35,518 bases of DNA from the NCBI GenBank assembly GCA_024642205.1, contig JAHEBQ010000066.1, positions 1 through 35,518 of the forward strand. Reading direction: 5' to 3'. Below, piece by piece: positions 7,659 to 16,888 of the stretch (positions are counted from its first letter, which is position 1; each line of letters starts with the position of its first letter). Source of the stretch: Planctomycetaceae bacterium (GTDB taxonomy: Bacteria; Planctomycetota; Planctomycetia; Pirellulales; Pirellulaceae). The notes under the pieces were generated by a model, which did no database searches, was not told the origin of the DNA, and worked only from the letters and a program-made list of their open reading frames with translations. The position numbers and the translations under genes were made by a program.

Positions 7659-8090
7659 ATGAGAAAATCAAAAACACGGGAAGACGAAGATCGTGTCGAC
7701 AAGTTTCTTGCCGCAATCAAGGATGACGAGAAACGCAACGATTGCTTGAACTTGTTAGCGCTAATGAAGGAGTTGACCGGAGAACCTCCGACGATGTGGG
7801 GAAAGGACAAGGTCGGATTTGGAAAATTCCACTACCGGGGGAAAACGTCAGAAGGAGACTGGTTCCATGTCGGTTTCTCTCCCCGTAAACAGGAACTGAC
7901 TCTTTACCTGCATTGCGAGTTGGAAAAACAATCCGCATTGTTGGAAAAACTGGGAAAACACAAGGTCGGCAAGTCGTGTCTTTACATCAAGAAGCTCGAA
8001 GACGCACATCTACCGACCCTCAAGAACCTCATCAAGAAGGCCTACAAATCCCCAGCGATTGCAGGTGCCACCATCGACCAATCGAATTAG
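7659..8090 (+). CDS. DUF1801 (YdhG-like) family protein
   Basis: A 143-residue cytosolic protein of the DUF1801 family, which has a frataxin/YdhG-like fold and no firmly assigned biochemical role. The match rests on the central block EPPTMWGKDKVGFGKFHY (residues ~47-64) and the following SEGDWFHVGFSPRKQELTLY (~69-88). These correspond to the family's conserved MWG...VGFG.YHY and GFSPRK elements. The C-terminal part (GKSCLYIKKLEDAHLPTLKN) fits the usual helix that closes the fold. Length is typical and the frame intact. There is no signal peptide. It is transcribed alone or with the small ORF just before it. Confidence 0.88.
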   Translation: MRKSKTREDEDRVDKFLAAIKDDEKRNDCLNLLALMKELTGEPPTMWGKDKVGFGKFHYRGKTSEGDWFHVGFSPRKQELTLYLHCELEKQSALLEKLGKHKVGKSCLYIKKLEDAHLPTLKNLIKKAYKSPAIAGATIDQSN

Positions 8091-8777
8091 CAATCAAATG
8101 CAATCGAACGCTTGTCCGGGGTGGATCGTGAAATCCACGTCGTTTGCGGTTCCCGTTGATGGCGGACGATATCCACCCGAACCGATTGCCTGGCCACGAC
8201 AGCAGCAGAGCCTGTGGCGTCAGTGCCTCCAGCATGGGCGATCGACCAACATGAGAATTGTGCTGCGTATACTGGGTAAAAATTGGACATCATCAATGGA
8301 ATGCTCCCACTTCCGTATTGCATTGCGGTGACTACTTCGACCCCGGTTCAAATGGGTGTAAACACAATACGTTGCACCTAGCGACGAAATCCCTTCCCAT
8401 CTGACTTCGTCGTAATGGAACTACGTCTGCGACAATCCAATCCGAATGCCAACGATGAAAAAACAACAATCGTGACGGCGCACGCGGTTTCCAACGTCCT
8501 GCTCCAGCCGAAACTACCGCGGTTCACGCAACCCACCGGCGACCAAGGGCCTGGCTGATGGTTCCAAACGGCAACGCCGTGAAGTAGAATTCAGTTCATT
8601 GCCGCCCAGACATTCTTCCACCGAATTTCATAAAAGGGTGTACTGCAACTCGGTGCAACTGCACCACCGATCACGTTTGGTTTGGAACATTATTTGATGG
8701 CGGCGACTCGTTAACCGGCACGCCCCTGTTGCAGACGAAACACCAATCGACTAACCACATTCCATATCGGAGTTCAC
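8091..8777. other. Spacer with structured sequence but no supported gene
   Basis: About 690 bases. A hairpin-capable region lies at 8118-8178. A 47-codon frame from an ATG at 8415 has no ribosome binding site. No tRNA or terminator was recognised. Confidence 0.5.
8118..8178. repeat. Inverted-repeat region
   Basis: GGTGGATCGT at 8120-8129 can pair with ACGATATCCACC at 8166-8177, with a two-base bulge. An inner AATCCAC at 8131-8137 offers an alternative short hairpin with the left arm. It lies just after the DUF1801 gene, without a T-tract. It may be a dispersed intergenic element. Confidence 0.35.
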
Positions 8778-9164
8778 ATGAATCGAGTCACCGGCATCGG
8801 CGGCATTTTCTTCAAGGCCAAGGACGCGCCTTCCCTTCAGGCCTGGTACCAGCGGCACTTGGGAATCGACGTTCAAGCCTGGGGTGGAACCGCCTTCAGC
8901 TGGACCGACGCCGAGGGCAAACCGGTTGCAGGCACAACGGTCTGGTCCATCGGTCCGCAAGACGCTGATTCCTTTGCTCCGAGCAGTGTTCCGTTCATGA
9001 TCAACTATCGCGTGCAAGACATCCACGCTTTGGTCAAAGCCTTAAAGGATGAAGGCTGCAACGTGCTTGAGAAGATGGACGAATCCGAATACGGGAAGTT
9101 TGCCTGGGTCATCGACCCGGAAGGAAACAAGGTTGAACTTTGGCAGCCGCCTGAAGGTCAATGA
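8778..9164 (+). CDS. VOC (glyoxalase/bleomycin-resistance) superfamily protein
   Basis: A 128-residue single VOC-domain protein. It opens with the usual beta strand and helix (IGGIFFKAKDAPSLQAWYQR, then HLGI), and ends with the second module's hallmark FAWVIDPEGNKVELWQPP at about residues 108-125. Candidate metal ligands are the His near residue 28 and the terminal Glu in VELW. Small VOC proteins include glyoxalase I-like lyases, dioxygenases and antibiotic-binding proteins. Nothing in this isolated locus points to one of these. There is no signal peptide and the frame is complete. The start ATG at 8778 is favoured by the match to the family's N-terminus. Confidence 0.9.
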   Translation: MNRVTGIGGIFFKAKDAPSLQAWYQRHLGIDVQAWGGTAFSWTDAEGKPVAGTTVWSIGPQDADSFAPSSVPFMINYRVQDIHALVKALKDEGCNVLEKMDESEYGKFAWVIDPEGNKVELWQPPEGQ

Positions 9165-9978
9165 GCTGCATTGTCACTTTTGGCTGGGAACAGTGGGCTT
9201 TCCACTTTATTCAACTGGAGCACTGCCAAAACCGACAACAGATCAAACGTCGCACGAGGAATAGAACCGCTCAATTCGATGCGCAGGGGGTACCAAGCGA
9301 ATGCGTCTTGGCAATAAAGTGCCACTCGCGGGAACTCGGTGACCTTCGTCGACAATGTTTTTTGGAACATGGCCACCATCTGGGTATTCGAGCACTGTGA
9401 AGCTGGAGATTCCAACGACAAAGCAGATTGGAGGATCGCCGCGAAATCCCTCGGCTTGGTTTTGCGCAGGCATTACGCGTTGTCGTTACACGCCTCGAAA
9501 ACCAGCCGAGATATTGTTGTTCGCATGTCTAATCCGACGGCAACGGCAATTCCGCGATTCGCGACTGCCGACCCACGGGTTTGGAAAAGCAACGCTCCCA
9601 TCCTTGTTCATCCGTACAAAGAGCAGGCACCCGTTCTTGGCGCCGATGTGAAGTTTCGTCCGTTGCTGTTTTGGGGTCGAATCGCCTGGTAGACTTGTCG
9701 TATAAAATTCGGATAACGACATCGAACTGGATGGTTCGTTTTTGATGGTCAGTGGACGCCGTCAAAATGGATCAGGACTACGGCTACCCCACCAAGCTTA
9801 AAGACAAAGATCATGCTTGGTCACCGAATGCACATGTCCGGCGGATACGAGGCGGAAAATTTATTAGCGCGCCCTTGGTGATGGTTAGCGCCAGATGCGA
9901 AAAAGCATGGCTGATTTCCTGAAAGCGTGGGCCTTTTGAAGGAATCGAAACTCATCCAGTTAACGCAGGAGTATGAAG
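9165..9978. other. Spacer with no supported gene
   Basis: About 810 bases. Long frames overlap on both strands (for example 9339-9692 plus and 9158-9421 minus) and none shows domain motifs or a ribosome binding site. A 52-codon frame from the ATG at 9768 is also unsupported. Nothing else recognised. Confidence 0.5.
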
Positions 9979-10623
9979 ATGCTTACAACACCGAAGAGTT
10001 TGACATTGATTCTATCGTGTTTGATGTCGGTTTGCCTGATCACCAGCGTTCATGCTCAACGACCGGCTTCCCCGGACAAGCTGATCCGGGCGTTGATTAA
10101 CCAAGACGTCGCAAATGAAATTGAGCTTGTGGATGAACAGAAAGACACTATCAATGAATACTTGAGTGAGCTCAAGAAGATCCGAAATGTAATTGAGGAC
10201 GATAAAAAAATGGATTTTCGGAACGCGCCTTCAGAGGATCGCGAAAAAATCGCTAGCGCCTACGCGCGGCGAATCCAGGTGTTGGAATCGAAGATTGCTG
10301 ATAGAATAAAAGACACACTGCTGCCATTTCAAATGGAGCGTACTGAACAGCTGATCCTGCAGAGAAAGTTTGGCGAGGGAAAAAACCGAATCACTGGTGG
10401 TTTGCTTTCACAATCAATTATTGAGTATTTGGAAATTAGTGAGGAACAACAAAAGCGCATCAAAGAGAAAAGCGTTCAGCTTGACGTTGAGATCAAGAAT
10501 GAAATCCGCAAGATTGTTGATCGGGCGAAAAAGCAGTTGCTCGATGAACTAAATGACGATCAAAAATCGAAATATGAATCGCTGCTTGGTGACCCGATCA
10601 AGCCAGAAGACAAGAAACCATAA
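9979..10623 (+). CDS. Secreted helical (Spy/LTXXQ-like) protein
   Basis: A 214-residue exported protein of two helical halves. The ATG at 9979 is preferred because GCAGGAG lies seven bases before it; the ATG at 9973 would be too close. A signal peptide spans about residues 1-27 (SLTLILSCLMSVCLITSVHA), with cleavage after VHA. The rest is almost wholly charged alpha helix or coiled coil, with repeated ISEEQQKRIKEKS- and LNDDQKSKYESLL-type segments. Such segments resemble the LTxxQ signature of Spy/CpxP-like periplasmic proteins and are common in planctomycete secreted proteins. The role is unknown; a chaperone- or sensor-like role is only an analogy. Single gene. Confidence 0.8.
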   Translation: MLTTPKSLTLILSCLMSVCLITSVHAQRPASPDKLIRALINQDVANEIELVDEQKDTINEYLSELKKIRNVIEDDKKMDFRNAPSEDREKIASAYARRIQVLESKIADRIKDTLLPFQMERTEQLILQRKFGEGKNRITGGLLSQSIIEYLEISEEQQKRIKEKSVQLDVEIKNEIRKIVDRAKKQLLDELNDDQKSKYESLLGDPIKPEDKKP

Positions 10624-10821
10624 GAGCGATGCCGGTAATCCTGACGCGCATGGTTCCTGAAACTTTTGAACATTCACTTTGACCGTTCGGCGAGGTCCAC
10701 TTCGAAGTGTTTCTGTCCTACGAACCCGGATTTGCGCAGAGCATTCAAGTAGATGTTGACTTGCTACGGCTCGGTAGTCAAACAGTGGGGCAGCAACGAT
10801 ACGAACCCGGCGAGTAGGCAA

Positions 10822-11343
10822 ATGAGTCGTCCAAAGAGCTACCTGGTACTGTACAACATCATGAAGCATGCCAATTTTGGATTCCTTCAGCGGACGGCAT
10901 CCGCGTTCGGTGTTTCCGAGATTATTATCGTTGGTAAGCGGTCATTTGATATCGGCGGTGCATGTGGCACAGCGAAACTCACTCGTAAACGCCAGTTCCA
11001 TAATCTGACAGATGCCGTTGGGTATTTGCATGGACAGGGCGCGGACATTTGTGGAATTGAGATCATGCCAAACGCGATACCCGTCCAAAATCATCCCTTT
11101 GAGAAGTCGACGGCATTCATGGTGGGTAACGAAGGCTCCGGGCTGACCCAAACCCAGAATGACTATTGCGATTTTCATGTTTACATTCCACAGTTTGGTG
11201 AGGCTGAGTGTATCAACGTCAATGTTGCCGCTGGAATCGCGCTATCTCATTTTGCACAGTGGGCCGGTTTTCAGGAGGCACCCCGATGTGAAAACAAATT
11301 CATACCAGCCGAATCCCATCAAAGTAGCTCAACAAATGCTTGA
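10822..11343 (+). CDS. TrmH/SpoU-family RNA 2'-O-methyltransferase
   Basis: A 173-residue SPOUT-class enzyme that would transfer a methyl group from SAM to a ribose 2'-OH in tRNA or rRNA, in the cytosol. The three SpoU motifs are present in order. Motif 1 is KHANFGFLQRTASAFGVSEI (residues ~14-33), with the catalytic-type Arg. Motif 2 is AFMVGNEGSGL (~97-107). Motif 3 is CINVNVAAGIALSHF (~131-145), where the family usually has SLNVS. It lacks the N-terminal RNA-binding extension seen in RlmB, so it is closer to short TrmH/TrmL-like members. The ATG at 10822 is chosen because conserved sequence starts there. The target cannot be named. Confidence 0.88.
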   Translation: MSRPKSYLVLYNIMKHANFGFLQRTASAFGVSEIIIVGKRSFDIGGACGTAKLTRKRQFHNLTDAVGYLHGQGADICGIEIMPNAIPVQNHPFEKSTAFMVGNEGSGLTQTQNDYCDFHVYIPQFGEAECINVNVAAGIALSHFAQWAGFQEAPRCENKFIPAESHQSSSTNA

Positions 11344-12628
11344 AATACGCAGTGATACCAGCGGGACTTGAAATCAACCTGTAGCTGCGTCTGACGGCCG
11401 CGCAGGAAGGTACTCACCAGCAAATTTGATCTACCCAATCTGCTGGCAGGTCATCCAGTCATCACCGTAGCATATCGGAAGTTCGAGCGAGAATGGCCAC
11501 GGCCTGGTCGATGTCCAACTTCATGATCCGCAAGTGTAAAGAAGTTTCCGGCGACTCGCGCACACAATTCATTCTTTGGAATAATGGAGAAGGTATGTCT
11601 TAACCGATTGTCACTCCGGAACATAACAATCGAATGAATAATCGCTGCCGTGCTGATCCGCTTTCATGTGTCTCGTCAAATTCCGGCACGGTTTCCCTGG
11701 GCGTTTCCTGCTTCACACTGCGTTATTCGAGCACCCGAATATGGACAAGGCGATTCGCCAGACGTTTGAATCAGACTTGCCTGACATATTCCGAATTCGC
11801 ACTGACCCATTGGCAAAAACCATATCAATTTATGTTCGGTCGTCGAGACACGATCGAATTGTGGAAACAACAACTTTTCGGGAGCATACGGCCTGAGCCA
11901 GTGGACTTCGAATGCTCGACGATAACAGGTCACAACAAGATTATTGGCCAAATCAGTCAGCACCACTACGAAGTTGGCAGTCCAATACTCTGCTAGTGCG
12001 GTTGGAACCTCGCACCAGAGATTTGGGGACAGGGATTCGCCCTGAATTCTCTGTCACAACTTTTCGAATCCTCTTTCGGCGATGAGCAGAATGATCGGGA
12101 GGTTTCCGACTGCTTTTCCCAAAACAACCGAGACCCACGCCTCATGCAAAAGCTAAACTTCGAAAACGGTGACAACAGCGTTTACGAACGACTGTCAACC
12201 GGAATCGTACATCGCTGCCCACAAAAGGTGCCGCGATTTTACCTGGGCACTGGCCGTTGTAATCGTCGGTATGGAGGCTGAGGTCTTCAAAGTGGCGTTC
12301 TGAAAATCCGGGCCCGGAGAATGATCGTGAATCTGTTTGTGTTGATGTGAGTGCGAGGTCAGCACGGTTCGTTCGCGTGCCACGACACGCACCTGAGAAG
12401 AGGTAGGTTGCGTCCGATGAACCTGGACATTCATCGTGGCCCCGTGCATTCCAGCGGTTCAGCGACCCTTCGCACGTTCCGTGATCGGTACATCTTGGTG
12501 AGAACCGGGCTCCAGTTGATTCAATCCGGATACCATCTTGGGAGCTGAACATCGAACCCATCCCGAATGTCGAACGTATTGGATAACGAATGCAAGACCA
12601 GCTGTCACCTATCAGAAACGGATTCCCC
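11344..12628. other. Long spacer with no firmly supported gene
   Basis: About 1.28 kb. A plus-strand frame from the ATG at 11666 gives 76 codons, meets TGA at 11894 and stays open to about 12080. This resembles the broken frames at 3.4-6.9 kb, but no family or ribosome binding site supports it. A minus frame at 12142-12630 (162 codons) has odd composition and overlaps the next gene's start. No RNA gene recognised. Confidence 0.45.
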
Positions 12629-13744
12629 ATGCCCAGGCAATTCCTTGCTCTTCACGTAAGCATTTATTTAGCCATCGTAGGTTGTGGCGGAAACAGCAAG
12701 TCCGGGCCAGACAACGTGGGGGAAGTTGTTCCGGCTTCCATACAAGCCCAACGAAGATCGGCCCAGGATTCGGGCGAGGCGCCCGACAACGACAAAATTA
12801 GGCCAAGCAGTAATCAAGTATTTGATCCAGGTACGGAATTGCCAATCAGCGGGGTGGTTCGCGCCATACTTCAAGACAAACGCGGAAACCTCTGGCTCGG
12901 CACCGAAGATGGCTTGTGCTGTTACGATGGGAAGTCACTTGCCGATTGCGACATCAAGGATGAATTCGGCAAAGGCGTTACGATCAAAGCCATTGTCGAA
13001 GACAAGGAGGACAATATCTGGATTGGTCATTCCGGAGGAATAACAAAATATGACGGAAAGACATTCAGGAGTTTTGGCGAGAAGGATGGCTTGATAAGCC
13101 GTGATGTCTGGTCCATCGCAGCCGACGCGAACGGGACGATTTGGATTGGTACCCTGCAAGGGGTAAGCCGCTTTGATGGAGAGGAGTTTACTCTTTTTGA
13201 GATCCCGGAGGCCGAGCCGGATCTTTCGCGTGGAGTTACTAGCGCCAAAATCGTTCATTGCATCCTGGTGGATCGCCATGGGAAAATTTGGTTTGGTACC
13301 AACGGTGGCGCATACATCTACGACGGTAATGCCCTTTCCAATATATCCGAGAATGATGGCTTGTGTAACAATGCTGTGCATCGAATTCTCGAAGACAATT
13401 CGGGTAACATCTGGATCGGAACTACCCATCAAGGCATATGCCGATTTGACGGGCAGGTGTTTACCAATTTCACCGAAGATGGAACTGTCGATGGCAAAGA
13501 GATTTGGTGCATTCACCAAGACAACGCTGGGAACATCTGGTTTTCGGGTAAGCGTTTTGGAGTTTACTGCTTCGATGGCAACACCTTTACAAAATTGGAT
13601 GAAGAGGATGGCCTGGTCTCTCCAGGAATCATGTGTATTCTTGAAGACCAGGAAAGACGGCTTTGGTTTGGAGGCGCGGGGGGCCTCTTTCGCTATGACG
13701 GACATTCCTTTTTCAACGTAACGCAGAATGGGCCTTGGCGGTGA
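12629..13744 (+). CDS. Lipoprotein with a seven-bladed Reg_prop beta-propeller
   Basis: A 371-residue outer-surface or periplasmic lipoprotein. From the ATG at 12629 the signal is MPRQFLALHVSIYLAIVGC, with a lipobox ending at Cys19, then a polar linker to about residue 60. Seven two-component-regulator-propeller repeats follow, each of the form ILEDxxGNIWIGTxxGxxxYDG: RGNLWLGTEDGLCCYDG, DNIWIGHSGGITKYDG, GTIWIGTLQGVSRFDG, GKIWFGTNGGAYIYDG, GNIWIGTTHQGICRFDG, GNIWFSGKRFGVYCFDG and RRLWFGGAGGLFRYDG. Seven repeats make exactly one closed propeller. In hybrid two-component sensors such propellers precede a Y_Y_Y domain and a histidine kinase; here the gene ends after the propeller. It is a stand-alone ligand-binding or scaffold protein. 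Confidence 0.9.
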   Translation: MPRQFLALHVSIYLAIVGCGGNSKSGPDNVGEVVPASIQAQRRSAQDSGEAPDNDKIRPSSNQVFDPGTELPISGVVRAILQDKRGNLWLGTEDGLCCYDGKSLADCDIKDEFGKGVTIKAIVEDKEDNIWIGHSGGITKYDGKTFRSFGEKDGLISRDVWSIAADANGTIWIGTLQGVSRFDGEEFTLFEIPEAEPDLSRGVTSAKIVHCILVDRHGKIWFGTNGGAYIYDGNALSNISENDGLCNNAVHRILEDNSGNIWIGTTHQGICRFDGQVFTNFTEDGTVDGKEIWCIHQDNAGNIWFSGKRFGVYCFDGNTFTKLDEEDGLVSPGIMCILEDQERRLWFGGAGGLFRYDGHSFFNVTQNGPWR

Positions 13745-14832
13745 CGGCAGGTTCCATGTTCGGGAACAGGTGAGCAAACAGCGTCGAAGACTGGATGAAC
13801 AACCGGGGCGGAGCTGAGTGTCGATTGAATTGAAACGTATCCTGGACCGGCAATCGTAATGCTTGCGGTGACTGAACTGCCTGCCGCCTCGGGCAACTCG
13901 CAGTTATCAAGCGTTTTCTGCACGGGGAGCTTACTCGCTCGGCAAGGCGTTTGGGCTTCCTGGTGTTTGCTTGAGTGCTGATTCACTTGCCGGAATGTTT
14001 AAGTCGTGTTCTCAACGAATGGCCGAGGACGGCTTATGGCATCAACCAATCGGTTGGGTTGTTCATTCGCCAATGAATGTGCGAAACATGTTGACTCGAT
14101 TGAAAGAATATCATCACGTCAAACTTGGGTCTTCTTTTGACGTGCACCGGATGCACAATATCGGATGCTCCATTCTGCGCATTTGGTGATCACCACACGG
14201 GCTGTGGAAACACACGGGTCGAAAAGGAATTCAATTACAACCAACAAGTGAACGCTTCGCGAATTGATGGTTCGTTGCTCCCCTGACCTCCGAAACTGTC
14301 AGCTATTCGGCCAGCATCCCACCATCGGTCGTCGCACCTTCTTTGATTGAATTTTGGCGTACGCTCAATCAAGAATCGATTGGTACTGGTTTTTCGCAGT
14401 TTCACTTCACGCAAACATTGCTCACCCATGTTTTTACAATTACTTTATTGGGAATAACTGGTTTTGCGGTCAGCAGATTTTGGAACATGAGACATTCTAT
14501 CCAGGCGGTTTCGATTTCTGATTGGCATTGCTGCCGGGTTGACCCCTGCTCGTTTGCGAACCATCGAACGAATCAGAATTGCCAATACCGTCAGAAATAG
14601 CAGGTAACGGAATAATCCGGAATGAAGTAATCCATGGCGCAATCAGCGCAGATTTTGGAGGCATTAAACAAATATCCTGATCCCAAAGAGATTTTTTCGG
14701 TTTTTGGGTCGATATTCTAAGCAAGTTGTTCGCTGTGACACCCTGCTTCCATGCGCGCAACGGACCAAGATTCGACGTGGCTCAATCGACAAGATTGATT
14801 CCGCGGTGTTTTCCTTTTGCGACAGTGCTGCC
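13745..14832. other. Long spacer with no supported gene
   Basis: About 1.09 kb. A 10-base palindrome (GGTGATCACC) occurs near 14186-14195, with a short CCACA/TGTGG hairpin after it. A 65-codon minus frame at 14445-14642 contains a hydrophobic helix (LLFLTVLAILIRSMV) but lies opposite an equally long plus frame and has no clear ribosome binding site. Nothing else recognised. Confidence 0.45.
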
Positions 14833-15561
14833 ATGAAACGTTCCACCCTCCTCGCGTTGATTTCCGTTGTCTTGATACCGCAATTCTCGTGGGCGGACGT
14901 CGTTTCTTATGGTGTGAGTGGTACGGTCGTCGCGGAATTGGCAAACGTATCGTCAATGACCGCTACCCTCACCAATGATATTGACTCGGCGAGCCTGCTT
15001 CTCGTGGGCAGCGGAGCTACGGAAAATTCCAGAACGACATCCAGTCTTGATTACAATTGGGACGGAACGACGTTGACGGGCACAGGCTTTATCAACACTG
15101 AAAAAATAATCCCTGCAAAACCGGGTGGACTTCACCAGGGCGAATCGACGTTAACGTTTAACTTTAATATCGTCGAAACCTCCAGGTACGTCCTGGAGGG
15201 AAACTTCGGGTATGTAAAGGTAACCTCAGCGGGCGAAGCCGACACCGTTTCGTGGTCACTGTCCGGTACGCCCCTTTCCGGCGGAAGTTACTCCGCTTCT
15301 GGGACGGCTAACGCGGTATCCGAACTTACCGTTCACGAACAGTTGTTTTCCCAAGCAGACATTATCACGGCTGGGTCGTACACCTTGGTTCTAACCGCTA
15401 ATTTTCATGAAACGGTGAATAATCCGGAATCCCGCCAAGCCGGATGGGAAATTACCTCATTCACGGTTCCAGCCTATGCGAACGTTCCGGAACCAGGTTC
15501 GTGTTTCGTCCTCGGGTGTTGCACATTGGCGGTACTATGCCGCCGACGCCGCACGCAGTAA
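14833..15561 (+). CDS. PEP-CTERM sorting-domain protein
   Basis: A 242-residue exported protein. The signal peptide spans about residues 1-21 (MKRSTLLALISVVLIPQFSWA). The middle is Ser/Thr/Gly-rich beta structure, typical of exopolysaccharide-associated surface proteins. The C-terminus is a PEP-CTERM signal: VPEPGSC, then a hydrophobic stretch (FVLGCCTLAVLC), then a basic RRRR tail. Exosortase (EpsH/XrtA type) is known to recognise this tail and move the protein to the cell surface. No exosortase is in the window. The ATG at 14833 is chosen because the signal peptide begins there; the frame's 43-codon upstream extension has no export features. The gene converges on the phosphatase. Confidence 0.88.
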   Translation: MKRSTLLALISVVLIPQFSWADVVSYGVSGTVVAELANVSSMTATLTNDIDSASLLLVGSGATENSRTTSSLDYNWDGTTLTGTGFINTEKIIPAKPGGLHQGESTLTFNFNIVETSRYVLEGNFGYVKVTSAGEADTVSWSLSGTPLSGGSYSASGTANAVSELTVHEQLFSQADIITAGSYTLVLTANFHETVNNPESRQAGWEITSFTVPAYANVPEPGSCFVLGCCTLAVLCRRRRTQ

Positions 15562-15838
15562 CGCCTACTCGCGTGGACCAATTCGAACGATGCATCCCAG
15601 GTTGCCCAATACCTGCGGCCGAGGACTGGTTCCAACGAACGATCCGTAAGTTATCGAGGGAACCTGCTTTCCTGACGGCATCCAGTGCGGTTGACTGGAT
15701 AGTTGATTCGCGTTGTTTCCAAGGTGCGTCAAGACGCATCCCCCAGACAATTGTCGTCAGGAATGGCGGTTGACAAAAACGTGGGCGGAGAACGTTCTAA
15801 CTCAGGCGGATGTCGTTGGAATAACTGACTGAATCGGA

Positions 15839-16753
15839 CTACATCGCGATCTTCTCAACATCACCGTTATCGAAAACAAATTGCAACTCCGGATACTGAA
15901 TTGCCGCCAATCTCCACTTGTCCGGTGAACGGTCGCCAGGCTGCTTGGGCACCCAGCGTTGGGCGACTCCGAAGTCAATGCAAACCGCTCGCGTTGATCC
16001 TCGTGACTGCCCCCATGGCAGACGGTAATGACCGAAGAAACAGAACTCGTCGTCCTGGTAGTCCATCCACCATGGATAACGTTCCAGGTAAAGTCTTTCG
16101 CCGTTGGCTTCATAGGGATGTTTCGCCGGCACCTCCAAACCCGACGTAAGTACCTTGACCGGGTTAAGATTCTGGTGCCGCTGTTGACGCTGCCACACAT
16201 TCAAGTCTGATCGGATTGCAAGTCCCAAATCAATGCTGTAGCGGTGCTGTTGGTAAAATGCGATTACATCTCTGGCCTCGGATGCCATGGCGACCATCTC
16301 CGGTTGCCAACAGGCATGAACGACACGAACGTCTTCGCGTTGGAGCACCAGCGGCAGCTCCAAACCAAAATGGCATATTTCGTGACGAATGGATTCGTCA
16401 GCCAATTCCTGCTTGACGACCTTGTCGGTTTCCTGATCGCGAAACTCCTCACCAAAAAACCAGCCGTTGTCGATCTTCTTTTTGTTAAGAAGGATGTTTA
16501 GCTCGTGATTACCGAGCACGCATTGGGCCGTTCCGGCATCGATCATTGTTTTGACGAACCGAACAACCGCAATACTGTCTGGCCCCCGATCGACCAGATC
16601 ACCAAGAAAAATCACTCGGCGTCCGTCGGGATGAAAACCGCTCCTGGCATATCCCAGGTGATTCAACAAATTCATCAAAGCTTCAATATCCCCATGGACA
16701 TCTCCGACAACGTCGATGGACCCGCCAAACAGTTTTTGAACCAGTGGTGGCAT
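15839..16753 (-). CDS. Calcineurin-like metallophosphatase (PPP-type)
   Basis: A 304-residue cytosolic phosphoesterase. The dinuclear-metal motifs are in order: DVVGDVHGDIEALMNLL (residues ~14-30), VIFLGDLVDRGPDSI (~47-61), VLGNHELNILLN (~79-90), then VVHACW (~144) and CFFGHYRLP (~238). This is the arrangement of PPP-family Ser/Thr phosphatases and of ApaH/PrpE-type diadenosine tetraphosphatases. The spacing between GDVHGD, GDxVDRG and GNHE fits both. The C-terminal region, with its dense WRLAAIQYPELQF end, does not decide the substrate. A 16-base tandem repeat lies 77-135 bases upstream of the start. No close ribosome binding site is visible. Confidence 0.9.
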   Translation of the reverse strand: MPPLVQKLFGGSIDVVGDVHGDIEALMNLLNHLGYARSGFHPDGRRVIFLGDLVDRGPDSIAVVRFVKTMIDAGTAQCVLGNHELNILLNKKKIDNGWFFGEEFRDQETDKVVKQELADESIRHEICHFGLELPLVLQREDVRVVHACWQPEMVAMASEARDVIAFYQQHRYSIDLGLAIRSDLNVWQRQQRHQNLNPVKVLTSGLEVPAKHPYEANGERLYLERYPWWMDYQDDEFCFFGHYRLPWGQSRGSTRAVCIDFGVAQRWVPKQPGDRSPDKWRLAAIQYPELQFVFDNGDVEKIAM

Positions 16754-16829
16754 CTTAATGGAAAATTAAACCTGATGATTTGTGTGCAACTCTAGTGAAA
16801 TCATTCTATTCAGCCAACCCACGAAACGC

Positions 16830-16888
16830 GTCTCCCAAACTGTTTCTCTCCCAAACTGTTTCTCTCCCAAACTGTTTCTCTCCCGAAC
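16830..16888. repeat. 16-bp tandem repeat, about 3.7 copies
   Basis: The unit CTCTCCCAAACTGTTT occurs at 16830-16845 (one mismatch), 16846-16861 and 16862-16877, with a partial copy at 16878-16888 that has one mismatch. The period is not a multiple of three, so it is probably non-coding. It lies upstream of the minus-strand phosphatase gene. Confidence 0.9.

Noticed and set aside
8341..8362. tRNA T-loop-like sequence (GGTTCAAAT)
   Set aside because: The flanking bases do not form the 5-bp T stem with a 7-base loop, and no acceptor or anticodon arms fit around it.
9339..9692. 117-codon plus-strand ORF after the VOC gene
   Set aside because: Equally long frames run on the opposite strand, there is no ribosome binding site, and the translation shows no motif.
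12142..12630. 162-codon minus-strand ORF
   Set aside because: It overlaps the start of the well-supported propeller lipoprotein, has odd Cys/Ser/Arg-rich composition, no ribosome binding site and a competing frame on the same strand.
12935..13777. 280-codon minus-strand ORF
   Set aside because: It is exactly antisense to the seven propeller repeats. The repeated structure of that gene keeps the opposite strand open.
16830..16888. CRISPR array
   Set aside because: The 16-base units are directly adjacent with no spacers, and no cas gene is present.
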